52,670 nt of DNA from a virus: positions 1 to 52,670 of IMG/VR virus record IMGVR_UViG_3300034068_000720; one strand, written 5' to 3'. A program made the position numbers and the translations under genes. Each line of letters starts with the position of its first letter. The first letter of the stretch is position 1. Shown here in pieces: positions 31,118 through 37,514 of the stretch. The notes below the pieces were generated by a model, which was not told the DNA's origin, made no database searches, and saw only the letters and a program-made list of their open reading frames with translations.

Positions 31118-31513
31118 ATGCTAGAATGTTTGATTTTAGGTGACAGTATTGCAGTTGGCACACACCAATTCCGGCAAGAGTGTGTGCTAGTGGGTAAGGG
31201 TGGCATCAACTCTTGGCAATTCAACAAGAACTACGCCAAGAAAATTGAGCCGGCTAATACAGTAATCATCAGCTTGGGTTCTAACGATCATGATGGTGTA
31301 AACAGTTTCAAGGAACTGTTGGCCATGCGACAACGGATAGAAGGCAAGCGAGTATTTTGGATCATGCCTGCCATCAAACCACACATTCAAGACATGGTGC
31401 AGATCATTGCCAAAAATTATGGTGATACAGTACTGCCCATCACCAAGTTACAGCCTGACAAAGTACACCCAAGTTGGGCTGGCTACAACGAAATTGCAAG
31501 TACTACTAAGTAA
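31118..31513 (+). CDS. small SGNH-hydrolase-like protein
   Basis: 131 aa. Block I I-L-G-D-S-I-A (nucleophile Ser ~10), Gly in G-K-G-G-I-N, Asn in S-L-G-S-N-D, and D-x-V-H-P (catalytic D-x-x-H) near the C-terminus. Minimal SGNH esterase/acetylhydrolase fold. AAGGAA before the ATG. Confidence 0.75.
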   Translation: MLECLILGDSIAVGTHQFRQECVLVGKGGINSWQFNKNYAKKIEPANTVIISLGSNDHDGVNSFKELLAMRQRIEGKRVFWIMPAIKPHIQDMVQIIAKNYGDTVLPITKLQPDKVHPSWAGYNEIASTTK

Positions 31514-31517
31514 GGGC

Positions 31518-32105
31518 ATGATTACTCAATTTCCAATTCTTATTTTAGCAAATTATAGAACAGGATCAACAGCACTGCTCCATAGTATGGCCAGCGAATA
31601 CAGTTTAGAACGTTTTTCAGAACCGCATCTTAGGCCTGAGTCGATGCAGACATTGTCTGATAAGATTGAAAATAAACAAAATGATTCTATTATTAAATTC
31701 ATGCCTGATCAAATTGTCAAATATCAAATATATCAATACTTTTACAACAGCGATTGCTATAAAATTAAACTACAGCGCAGAGACAGGGTGGCTCAGATTA
31801 CAAGTTTCTATGCATCGCTTATAAGTGGAAAATGGCATGAATATAAATCAGTGCCACCCACTAAAAAATATTCTATTCCGTTTAACGATGAAGTTGCCGA
31901 TCGTGCAATTGATCAAATACTACATAACGACAAATTGTTCGAGGAAATGGATATTAAATTTGACCAAGAATTATTTTATGAAGATTTGAATTTAGAAAGT
32001 ACCCCTTTTATTTCTAAGTTACCTAGCTTAATAAATTATAATAAAATTTATCTATACTTGGAACACAAATTGCAGATCCAATCTGAGCTGGCTACAAAGA
32101 GCTAG
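31518..32105 (+). CDS. sulfotransferase-like protein
   Basis: 195 aa. N-terminal L-I-L-A-N-Y-R-T-G-S-T-A-L-L is the PAPS-loop equivalent; K-I-K-L-Q-R-R-D-R-V-A-Q-I matches the 3'-phosphate-binding segment of sulfotransferases. The long in-frame extension back into the SGNH gene is rejected in favour of the ATG at 31518. A second sulfotransferase after that at 5445. Confidence 0.65.
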   Translation: MITQFPILILANYRTGSTALLHSMASEYSLERFSEPHLRPESMQTLSDKIENKQNDSIIKFMPDQIVKYQIYQYFYNSDCYKIKLQRRDRVAQITSFYASLISGKWHEYKSVPPTKKYSIPFNDEVADRAIDQILHNDKLFEEMDIKFDQELFYEDLNLESTPFISKLPSLINYNKIYLYLEHKLQIQSELATKS

Positions 32106-32127
32106 TGAGTAATACAAAATAACTACC

Positions 32128-32143
32128 GTTGTATTTTTACAAC
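32128..32143. repeat. palindromic element GTTG-N8-CAAC, copy 2
   Basis: GTTGTATTTTTACAAC, the exact inverse of copy 1; 5 bases before the -35 box. Confidence 0.6.
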
Positions 32144-32148
32144 ACCGG

Positions 32149-32176
32149 TTGACAAACTAATTTTTTGTGCTATAAT
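32149..32176 (+). promoter_or_regulatory. sigma70-type promoter
   Basis: TTGACA, 16-base spacer, TATAAT. Confidence 0.85.
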
Positions 32177-32196
32177 AGTTCTTTAAAAGGATTTCT

Positions 32197-32409
32197 ATGT
32201 TGACACTTAAACAACGAGCCGCAATCGAAGTGGCAAAAATTTTCATCTTGGCAATAGTTATTGGCACAGGTACTGGCATTTTGCTTAATACTGTGCCACT
32301 GGCAATCATTGGCATTGGTGCATGTATCATCATGTTGGTGTTTGGTACCAAGATGATTTATGATACAAAGCTTTCACAACTGGAAGCAGAAGAAAAATTA
32401 AAAAGTTAA
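32197..32409 (+). CDS. small membrane protein
   Basis: 70 aa with two hydrophobic helices (I-F-I-L-A-I-V-I-G-T-G-T-G-I-L-L and L-A-I-I-G-I-G-A-C-I-I-M-L-V-F) and a charged tail. AAAGGA 8 bases upstream. Function unknown. Confidence 0.7.
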   Translation: MLTLKQRAAIEVAKIFILAIVIGTGTGILLNTVPLAIIGIGACIIMLVFGTKMIYDTKLSQLEAEEKLKS

Positions 32410-32436
32410 ATTTTTTCACTATAAGTCAAATAAAGG

Positions 32437-32465
32437 TTGACAAGTAGACTAAGTAAGTGTATAAT
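32437..32465 (+). promoter_or_regulatory. sigma70-type promoter of tRNA array 2 leader
   Basis: TTGACA, 17-base spacer, TATAAT. Confidence 0.9.
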
Positions 32466-32472
32466 GATTACT

Positions 32473-32586
32473 ATGATGCAAAACATTTCTTATCAATCGC
32501 AAAGTTGGTGCTCTAAGCAGAGTATAAGCTTCTGTGCCTCTAAGTTTATGTCTTATCGTCATATTTCAGGAGCATGTCCAGGATAA
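32473..32586 (+). CDS. putative leaderless 37-aa leader peptide, Ser-rich
   Basis: Frame M-M-Q-N-I-S-Y-Q-S to C-P-G-stop: 9 Ser and 3 Cys of 37. The ATG is at about +2 of the predicted transcript. Its last codons form the 5' arm of the antiterminator-like hairpin (32576-32616). Support is geometric only. Confidence 0.4.
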   Translation: MMQNISYQSQSWCSKQSISFCASKFMSYRHISGACPG

Positions 32587-32639
32587 AGTAATCTAGCCAT
32601 TACTAACACCCTGGACTCGAAAGGCTCCAGGGTTTTTTA
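32576..32639 (+). promoter_or_regulatory. attenuator-like antiterminator/terminator before array 2
   Basis: GTCCAGG (32576-32582) can pair with CCTGGAC (32610-32616), enclosing AGTAAT/ATTACT; alternatively CCCTGGA (32609-32615) pairs with TCCAGGG (32626-32632) followed by TTTTTT. The two folds exclude each other. The terminator arms equal those at 22386-22408. Confidence 0.65.
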
Positions 32640-32652
32640 TTGATAGGAAAAA

Positions 32653-32814
32653 ATGAAATCAGGTAACAAGAAATTAAAAGAAGTTGAGTGGATTCGACAG
32701 CACACGTTAACACAAGAGCAGACTAAACAACTGATTCTAAACAAGTTAAAACGTGCTGAAGAAATGCATATCGCTTTTAAACGGCAGGAGATGTTGGTTC
32801 AAAAACATCGTTGA
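32653..32814 (+). CDS. small basic phage protein
   Basis: 53 aa, Lys/Arg-rich and helical (N-K-K-L-K-E-V-E-W-I-R-Q-H, then L-K-R-A-E-E-M-H). AGGAAA just upstream, 13 bases after the leader terminator, so it also depends on read-through. Function unknown. Confidence 0.6.
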   Translation: MKSGNKKLKEVEWIRQHTLTQEQTKQLILNKLKRAEEMHIAFKRQEMLVQKHR

Positions 32815-32820
32815 TAGCAA

Positions 32821-32995
32821 AGTGTGTATAGGTAACGAGGACCTAGCCTGCACTTAAAACATGGGCAAACGGGCGGCGACTAGGATGAAATCCCTTGTGT
32901 GGGAGGAAAAATTAGATCGTATTAAAGCATTCTTTAAGAACAGGCAGCCTAAGTATTTTAGAGTGCTTTAATACACACATTTGCAAGAGTGTGTT
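32821..32995 (+). ncRNA. structured spacer RNA before tRNA array 2
   Basis: Stem GTGTGTAT/ATACACAC (32822-32829 with 32971-32978) closes the element; inside, 32919-32933 and 32960-32974 pair over 15 bases with one wobble. An alternative ACACAC/GTGTGT hairpin uses the closing arm. No ORF seen. Confidence 0.5.
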
Positions 32996-33004
32996 AGAAA
33001 CATG

Positions 33005-33033
33005 TTGACAATCAACATGCAAAGCCTTATAAT
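33005..33033 (+). promoter_or_regulatory. sigma70-type promoter of tRNA array 2
   Basis: TTGACA, 17-base spacer, TATAAT, 8 bases before the first tRNA. Confidence 0.9.
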
Positions 33034-33041
33034 AAGATTAT

Positions 33042-33116
33042 GGGCTAATAGCTTAATGGTAAAGCAGTCGACTCATAATCGATTGAGTGTAGGTTCAATT
33101 CCTACTTAGCCCACCA
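33042..33116 (+). tRNA. tRNA(CAT), probable tRNA-Ile2 (or elongator Met)
   Basis: 75 bases, anticodon loop CTCATAA in CGACTCATAATCG, the same 13 bases as E. coli tRNA-Ile2, whose C34 becomes lysidine. If so it reads AUA; otherwise it is a second elongator Met. Confidence 0.9.
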
Positions 33117-33125
33117 AACAATTTA

Positions 33126-33210
33126 GGAGATGCCGCCGTAATGGTATGGCAGGGGACTGTAAATCCTCCGACTTCGGTCATAATAGGTTCGATCCCTATC
33201 ATCTCCACCA
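33126..33210 (+). tRNA. tRNA-Tyr(GTA)
   Basis: 85 bases with long variable arm, anticodon loop CTGTAAA, CCA encoded. Confidence 0.95.
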
Positions 33211-33214
33211 ATTT

Positions 33215-33288
33215 GTATCCATAGTGTAATGGCAGCATCGCGGTCTCCAAAACCGTCAGTCTAGGTTCGAGTCCTAGTGGGTACGCCA
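33215..33288 (+). tRNA. tRNA-Trp(CCA)
   Basis: 74 bases, anticodon loop CTCCAAA, CCA encoded. Confidence 0.9.
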
Positions 33289-33295
33289 AATAATA

Positions 33296-33387
33296 GGAAA
33301 GTGATGCAGGTGCGTTGGTGCGCCGACCAGCCTTGAAAACTGGGTTCTCAGAAATGGGATGGGGTTCGACTCCTCCGCTTTCCGCCA
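33296..33387 (+). tRNA. tRNA-Ser(TGA)
   Basis: 92 bases with long variable arm, anticodon loop CTTGAAA, CCA encoded; one C-A mismatch next to the loop. Confidence 0.9.
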
Positions 33388-33390
33388 AAT

Positions 33391-33466
33391 GCCAAGATAG
33401 CTCAGTTGGTAGAGCACCGGTCTGAAGAATCGGGTGTGGTTGGTTCGATCCCAACTCTTGGTACCA
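33391..33466 (+). tRNA. tRNA-Phe(GAA)
   Basis: 76 bases, anticodon loop CTGAAGA, CCA encoded. Confidence 0.95.
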
Positions 33467-33473
33467 AATTAAT

Positions 33474-33549
33474 GTGGGTGTGTACTGAATGGTTAGGTAG
33501 CGGATTGCAAATCCGTTTTATGCAGGTTCGATCCCTGTCACCCACTCCA
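33474..33549 (+). tRNA. tRNA-Cys(GCA)
   Basis: 76 bases, anticodon loop TTGCAAA, CCA encoded. Confidence 0.95.
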
Positions 33550-33558
33550 AAATATTAC

Positions 33559-33632
33559 TGGGGGTTAGTTAAATGGTATAACCGCGGATTTTGATTCCGC
33601 TGTCACAAGTTCGATTCTTGTACCCTCTGCCA
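33559..33632 (+). tRNA. tRNA-Gln(TTG)
   Basis: 74 bases, anticodon loop TTTTGAT, CCA encoded; U1-U72 leaves the weak first pair typical for Gln. Confidence 0.9.
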
Positions 33633-33651
33633 AATTTATCAGGAGTAACGT

Positions 33652-33774
33652 ATGAACTGGGAAGCATCTAACAAAATTAACGAAAGGGCAATCCTAGAAT
33701 GGACCCGAATGTGTAAAGCATACCGGGAGTATCTTTACCTCGGAAGATCTTCATCGCTATCGTATAATGGATAA
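33652..33774 (+). CDS. small phage protein overlapping tRNA-Arg
   Basis: 40 aa: M-N-W-E-A-S-N-K-I-N-E-R-A-I-L-E-W. AGGAG 7 bases upstream. The last 22 bases lie in the tRNA-Arg(GCG) gene, so mRNA processing at the tRNA would remove the stop; possibly truncated by the tRNA. Confidence 0.5.
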   Translation: MNWEASNKINERAILEWTRMCKAYREYLYLGRSSSLSYNG

Positions 33775-33827
33775 TACACCAGTTTGCGGAACTGGGAATT
33801 TAGGTTCGATTCCTGATGGCGGTACCA
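33753..33827 (+). tRNA. tRNA-Arg(GCG)
   Basis: 75 bases, anticodon loop TTGCGGA, CCA encoded; acceptor starts with A and has several G-U pairs. GCG is unusual, since bacteria mostly read CGY with inosine. Confidence 0.85.
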
Positions 33828-33828
33828 A

Positions 33829-33836
33829 TATAAATA
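33829..33836 (+). promoter_or_regulatory. perfect T4-type late octamer TATAAATA
   Basis: Eight of eight, two bases after tRNA-Arg and exactly five before ATG 33842. Confidence 0.65.
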
Positions 33837-33841
33837 TTTCA

Positions 33842-34585
33842 ATGAATCCAAATTTATTAATAATCAAAGACATTGTAGGAACACCATTGATAACCAAGTT
33901 TAGAGGAGTAGATTCTGAATCTCGTTTCAATCATAATCTGGCCAATACTCCTGGCTTTAAAGCTGAATGGGCCAACTTTCCAATCACCTATAGTTTAAAC
34001 AGCAACTACTATCGTTGCCCCGAATGGAAAGACATAGAGTGGGATAAAAGTGTTTTGTTGTTAGGCGACAGTTGGGCATTTGGCCAGGGGCTGGATCTTC
34101 CTTCAACCATCGCCAGCAGACTTAGTCATGAGCTAAACGGGATACCTGTGGTCAACCTTGGGCAAACTGGTACCAGCTGGACATTTTCCTGGATTAATTC
34201 AGTTAGATTAGTTGAAGCTGGAATTAGGCCCCGGGCCGTGATTTATATTTGGACGCATACTGCACGTTACGCTCAGTTGCTAGAAAACAACATAACACAC
34301 TCGCATGGGGCATGGGACGTTGACCAGCCAGGCTTAAGCCGAGAATATGCCATGGATCCGGTGCATTCTATGAACATGAGTATAGAGATTTTAAGATCAA
34401 TTCGCACAATGTGGACTTGTCCACAACTGCATTACACTTGGAGTAAGCATGTTGAGTTGCCAGGAGTACACTATCTTGGTAACTCAGAACTTGACAAAGC
34501 TCGTGATCTTATACATCCTGGTCCCAGATCAACTGCACAGTGGGCACGATCTATGGCACAGGAATTGTCAAGTAAAATTAACTAA
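33842..34585 (+). CDS. SGNH-hydrolase-like protein in tRNA array 2
   Basis: 247 aa. Block I L-L-L-G-D-S-W-A-F-G-Q-G (~81), Gly in L-G-Q-T-G-T-S-W, and D-L-I-H-P-G near the C-terminus (D-x-x-H). The block III Asn is replaced (I-Y-I-W-T-H-T). Same family as the partial gene at 51988. No Shine-Dalgarno; octamer-N5-ATG. Confidence 0.65.
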   Translation: MNPNLLIIKDIVGTPLITKFRGVDSESRFNHNLANTPGFKAEWANFPITYSLNSNYYRCPEWKDIEWDKSVLLLGDSWAFGQGLDLPSTIASRLSHELNGIPVVNLGQTGTSWTFSWINSVRLVEAGIRPRAVIYIWTHTARYAQLLENNITHSHGAWDVDQPGLSREYAMDPVHSMNMSIEILRSIRTMWTCPQLHYTWSKHVELPGVHYLGNSELDKARDLIHPGPRSTAQWARSMAQELSSKIN

Positions 34586-34593
34586 TAAAATTT

Positions 34594-34669
34594 GGGACTA
34601 TAGCTCAGCTGGTAGAGCAGTGGACTTTTAATCCATTGGTCGCGAGTTCGAATCTCGCTGGTCCCACCA
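34594..34669 (+). tRNA. tRNA-Lys(TTT)
   Basis: 76 bases, anticodon loop CTTTTAA, CCA encoded. Confidence 0.95.
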
Positions 34670-34670
34670 A

Positions 34671-35171
34671 TTATTCAGAAGGTTTATCTATATTAATAGA
34701 AATAGATACTCTGTCACCAGATCCGGTGTTTATACCAGCTCTGTGATGCATGTCTTTTGAAAATAAAAACCATGTGCCTGTTTCGCAGTTGTGCTTGGTC
34801 CACCGGTTACCAATTAGTAATTCCAATGGAGGGTGACTTGGTTTACAATTAACATAATACACTAAAACTTTATCTCCTGAGTGTAAATGATAGTGTGACT
34901 TCATTATACCTCCGGTTAATGTAATATTATACCAACTTATCATTATTTGATCAGGTACAACCAAGTGCTTTAAGCAATCTAGTACTGGTGCAAATTCAGG
35001 CCAAAGATGCGGGTTGGCACCGGGGTTTGTTCGGGCTCCTGCGTGAGATTCCACTATTCTTTCAAAATGTTTACTAGTAGGGTTAATCATAGCGATAGTC
35101 TTATCAGTGGAAGTATCCATGCATCGTTTCATCAATGCAGTATTATCAATATTAAGACGTCCAGTTAGCAT
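34671..35171 (-). CDS. 2OG-oxygenase-like protein, antisense within the tRNA array
   Basis: 166 aa. Metal region K-S-H-Y-H-L-H-S-G-D, strand V-L-V-Y-Y-V-N-C, then W-F-L-F-S-K-D-M-H-H-R-A-G and R-V-S-I-S-I-N-I-D, as in putative 2OG-Fe(II) oxygenases of phages. ATG 35171 is chosen because ACTAAATA (35177-35184) lies five bases upstream; a longer frame would run through tRNA-Met. Encoded opposite to the flanking tRNAs. Confidence 0.6.
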   Translation of the reverse strand: MLTGRLNIDNTALMKRCMDTSTDKTIAMINPTSKHFERIVESHAGARTNPGANPHLWPEFAPVLDCLKHLVVPDQIMISWYNITLTGGIMKSHYHLHSGDKVLVYYVNCKPSHPPLELLIGNRWTKHNCETGTWFLFSKDMHHRAGINTGSGDRVSISINIDKPSE

Positions 35172-35176
35172 AAAAT

Positions 35177-35184
35177 TATTTAGT
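35177..35184 (-). promoter_or_regulatory. late-type octamer ACTAAATA
   Basis: Six of eight on the minus strand, five bases before ATG 35171. Confidence 0.4.
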
Positions 35185-35199
35185 GCAGACTTTCTATAT

Positions 35200-35274
35200 G
35201 GTGATATAGCACAGTGGTAGTGCATCTGCTTCATACGCAGAGTGTCGTAGGTTCAAATCCTACTATCACCACCA
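35200..35274 (+). tRNA. tRNA-Met(CAT), elongator
   Basis: 75 bases, anticodon loop TTCATAC, G1-C72 pair, CCA encoded. Confidence 0.9.
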
Positions 35275-35283
35275 AAATATTAT

Positions 35284-35359
35284 GGAGTTGTTAGTGTAAA
35301 GGTTAACACCACGGATTGTGATTCCGTTAATATGGGTTCGATTCCCATACTTCTCCCCA
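35284..35359 (+). tRNA. tRNA-His(GTG) with acceptor-stem U-U pairs
   Basis: 76 bases including the His-specific extra G-1 opposite C73, anticodon loop TTGTGAT, CCA encoded. Acceptor positions 4:69 and 5:68 are U-U mismatches. Confidence 0.85.
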
Positions 35360-35385
35360 ATATATAAGTATACAACGTAATTTAC

Positions 35386-35461
35386 ACCGCTATAGCTCAG
35401 TTGGTAGAGCACCGCCTTGATAAGGCGTAGGTCCCTGGTTCGAGTCCAGGTGGCGGTACCA
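35386..35461 (+). tRNA. tRNA-Ile(GAT)
   Basis: 76 bases, anticodon loop TTGATAA, CCA encoded. Confidence 0.95.
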
Positions 35462-35464
35462 ATT

Positions 35465-35662
35465 TTATTGTTTGTCTATCTTCTTGGCGATTTCGTGAGC
35501 CGTTTTAATTACCTTTTTAGGAAGGTCATGTGCAGGTTTTTCACCGTAGCCGTATTTCTTTTTGGCCACTGCCATTCCTACAGCATAAGGATTGTCTACT
35601 TTTTCTTCTACAGGTACGTCATTGATAATGTCAATGTATTTTCTTAGTAAGTTGCCACTCAT
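35465..35662 (-). CDS. small phage protein
   Basis: 65 aa: M-S-G-N-L-L-R-K-Y-I-D-I-I-N-D, then A-V-A-K-K-K-Y-G-Y-G and a Lys-rich helix. The N-terminus resembles short proteins of T4-like phages. AAGGAA lies 9 bases before the ATG (35662); a GTTAAATA octamer lies at 35681-35688 on the minus strand. Confidence 0.7.
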   Translation of the reverse strand: MSGNLLRKYIDIINDVPVEEKVDNPYAVGMAVAKKKYGYGEKPAHDLPKKVIKTAHEIAKKIDKQ

Positions 35663-35680
35663 GATCAAATTCCTTTACAA

Positions 35681-35688
35681 TATTTAAC
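35681..35688 (-). promoter_or_regulatory. late-type octamer GTTAAATA
   Basis: Minus strand; would give a 13-base leader that starts at the AAGGAA of the gene at 35465-35662. Confidence 0.4.
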
Positions 35689-35730
35689 ACCGTTAAATAA
35701 AGTATACTCATACTTTCGTACGAGTATCGT

Positions 35731-35805
35731 CGGTCCTTAGTTCAATGGATAGAATGCTTGGCTTCGAACCAAGTGGTGTGGGTTCGATTCCTGCAGGACC
35801 GGCCA
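35731..35805 (+). tRNA. tRNA-Arg(TCG)
   Basis: 75 bases, anticodon loop CTTCGAA, CCA encoded. Confidence 0.95.
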
Positions 35806-35811
35806 GTTATT

Positions 35812-36144
35812 TTAGCGCAGACCGCGAGCCAATCGCATTGGAATAACAGCGGCAATTTCGTCGTAGTCATCCATGTCAATCACATCGTCGGTGCCAACTT
35901 CAATTATTTTTTCAACCAAGAAGTGCAGTAGTGTGTCACTGACAACATCTTCGCGTACCAGTTCTAGTATGCGGATAAGTGCAGGAATATTAAAGCTGAC
36001 AGCAGGACCGTAGGCTTCTTTGGTTTCTACCATTGATTCATCTTCAGTTTCGCCATTGGTATCTGTTGTAGTACCATTTCTATAATGTAGTACATATTTA
36101 GACTTGGGTAAAATTGTTTTGTTAGATTTTCTGTAGTATGCCAT
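35812..36144 (-). CDS. hypothetical acidic phage protein
   Basis: 110 aa; basic N-terminus (A-Y-Y-R-K-S-N-K-T) then an acidic, helical rest (D-D-V-I-D-M-D-D-Y-D-E-I). AAAGGAAA before the ATG; TTTAAATA octamer at 36175-36182 (minus strand). Function unknown. Confidence 0.65.
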   Translation of the reverse strand: MAYYRKSNKTILPKSKYVLHYRNGTTTDTNGETEDESMVETKEAYGPAVSFNIPALIRILELVREDVVSDTLLHFLVEKIIEVGTDDVIDMDDYDEIAAVIPMRLARGLR

Positions 36145-36174
36145 TTGGTTTCCTTTGTAGTTACTTAGACCATC

Positions 36175-36182
36175 TATTTAAA
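36175..36182 (-). promoter_or_regulatory. late-type octamer TTTAAATA
   Basis: Seven of eight on the minus strand, 30 bases before ATG 36144. Confidence 0.4.
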
Positions 36183-36231
36183 ATTACAAAATGAAAACAT
36201 CACACTACTTTAGCCGATCTAGCAATTTGTC

Positions 36232-36260
36232 TTGACAAAGATCAATAAGTATCGTATAAT
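36232..36260 (+). promoter_or_regulatory. sigma70-type promoter of tRNA-Ser/Arg
   Basis: TTGACA, 17-base spacer, TATAAT, 21 bases before tRNA-Ser. Confidence 0.9.
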
Positions 36261-36281
36261 AAACAAATAGCAAAGAACACA

Positions 36282-36369
36282 GGAGCATTGGCCGACCGGT
36301 TAAGGCAACAGATTGCTAATCTGTCACTGCGTAAGTGGTGAGTAGGTTCGATTCCTACATGCTCCGCCA
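36282..36369 (+). tRNA. tRNA-Ser(GCT)
   Basis: 88 bases with long variable arm, anticodon loop TTGCTAA, CCA encoded. Confidence 0.95.
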
Positions 36370-36393
36370 ATTTTTACAACCAGAAAGACTCAG

Positions 36394-36549
36394 ATGATTA
36401 AACCAGGCAAAACATTCAAACTTAGCAAATCAACCAAGCGCATGATGTGCAGTATTGTTGACACTAAATCTCGCAATCAATACAAAGCAATGATGATTCA
36501 AGCCGAGCTTGCTGCCAATGTTATCATCAAACGCGAACCACGCAAGTAA
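36394..36549 (+). CDS. small conserved phage protein
   Basis: 51 aa: I-K-P-G-K-T-F-K-L-S-K-S-T-K-R-M-M, then M-M-I-Q-A-E-L-A-A. This short basic protein is of a type common in T4-like phages; function unknown. AGAAAGA upstream. Confidence 0.75.
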   Translation: MIKPGKTFKLSKSTKRMMCSIVDTKSRNQYKAMMIQAELAANVIIKREPRK

Positions 36550-36581
36550 TTTTCTACACAGGGGTTAGTTGATTGAATTAT

Positions 36582-36656
36582 CTGGCGTTAGTACAATGGA
36601 TAGTACATAGAGCTTCTACCTCTAGAATGTGGGTTCGATTCCTGCACGCCGGACCA
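36582..36656 (+). tRNA. tRNA-Arg(TCT)
   Basis: 75 bases, anticodon loop CTTCTAC, CCA encoded. Its variable loop contains the ATG (36627) from which the carboxypeptidase frame can start. Confidence 0.9.
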
Positions 36657-37514
36657 ATACTTTTAGTTTTGTTGGCCACGTTAACTGTACAAGCAAAACC
36701 CAAGACCAAAGCACCGCCTGCTCCTGAAGCACGAGCGGTGCTTCTTTTTGACCGCAAAACTGGCACTATAAAAGAAGACTTAAACATTCATGACGTTATG
36801 CCCATTGCTAGTGTAACTAAGTTGATGACTGTTTATGTTGTGTTAGAAAGCCGAGCAGACCTGGGAGAAAAAGTTACTGTTAAGGCACAGAAGTTTGAAG
36901 GTAGCCCGGTGCTTAGATCAGGGATGAAAATAACACGTGAAGAATTACTGTACCTGGCTCTCATATCCAGCGATAACCTTGCGTCTAAAATGCTAGCTGT
37001 TGCTCATCCACAAGGCTATGATGCCTTCATAGCAGAAATGAATGCTACAGCACAACGCTTGGGTATGCATAACACATCTTACATAGAGCCAAGTGGATTG
37101 TTTCCAAATAAAAGCACAGCCTGGGATTTGCATTTACTAAACACAGCAGTATCTAAGTATAGCATATTCCGGGAAGCCGCAATGAGTAAAACTTCCAAGC
37201 AAGACACACAAAATAAAAAGGGAATTTGGCAACGTATTGTTATTCGTAATACCAATGCCTTTGCAGGAGACTATGATATTGCAGTTGGAAAGACAGGGTT
37301 TACTAATCCTGCTGGTTGGTGTATTAGTATGCTAATCAAACATCAAGGACACGAGTTTGACCTCATTGTCCTTGGTAGCCCTAGCAAGAAAGTTCGTAAT
37401 GATTTAGTTGCTGTTAAATTGAAGAATCATATGAATTGGATCACTGCCAATGCTGTGATTAAGAAGATTGAAAACTTAGAAACACTAGAATACGACCTTC
37501 TTCCAGTACCTTAA
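36627..37514 (+). CDS. D-alanyl-D-alanine carboxypeptidase (S11, DacA/PbpG-like)
   Basis: 295 aa if read from ATG 36627, giving a textbook signal peptide M-W-V-R-F-L-H-A-G-P-I-L-L-V-L-L-A to V-Q-A. Penicillin-binding motifs: S-V-T-K (SxxK), S-S-D-N (SxN) and K-T-G-F. It trims peptidoglycan stem peptides in the periplasm. The first ten codons lie inside tRNA-Arg(TCT); other starts are TTG 36573 (with GGGG upstream, reading through the whole tRNA) or TTG 36669. The 3' end overlaps a convergent gene by 4 bases. Confidence 0.8.
   Translation: MWVRFLHAGPILLVLLATLTVQAKPKTKAPPAPEARAVLLFDRKTGTIKEDLNIHDVMPIASVTKLMTVYVVLESRADLGEKVTVKAQKFEGSPVLRSGMKITREELLYLALISSDNLASKMLAVAHPQGYDAFIAEMNATAQRLGMHNTSYIEPSGLFPNKSTAWDLHLLNTAVSKYSIFREAAMSKTSKQDTQNKKGIWQRIVIRNTNAFAGDYDIAVGKTGFTNPAGWCISMLIKHQGHEFDLIVLGSPSKKVRNDLVAVKLKNHMNWITANAVIKKIENLETLEYDLLPVP

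Noticed and set aside
33095-33454. 119-aa minus-strand ORF across five tRNAs
   Set aside because: It is the antisense of tRNA genes; segments such as G-L-E-P-R are typical false ORFs over tRNA T-arms.
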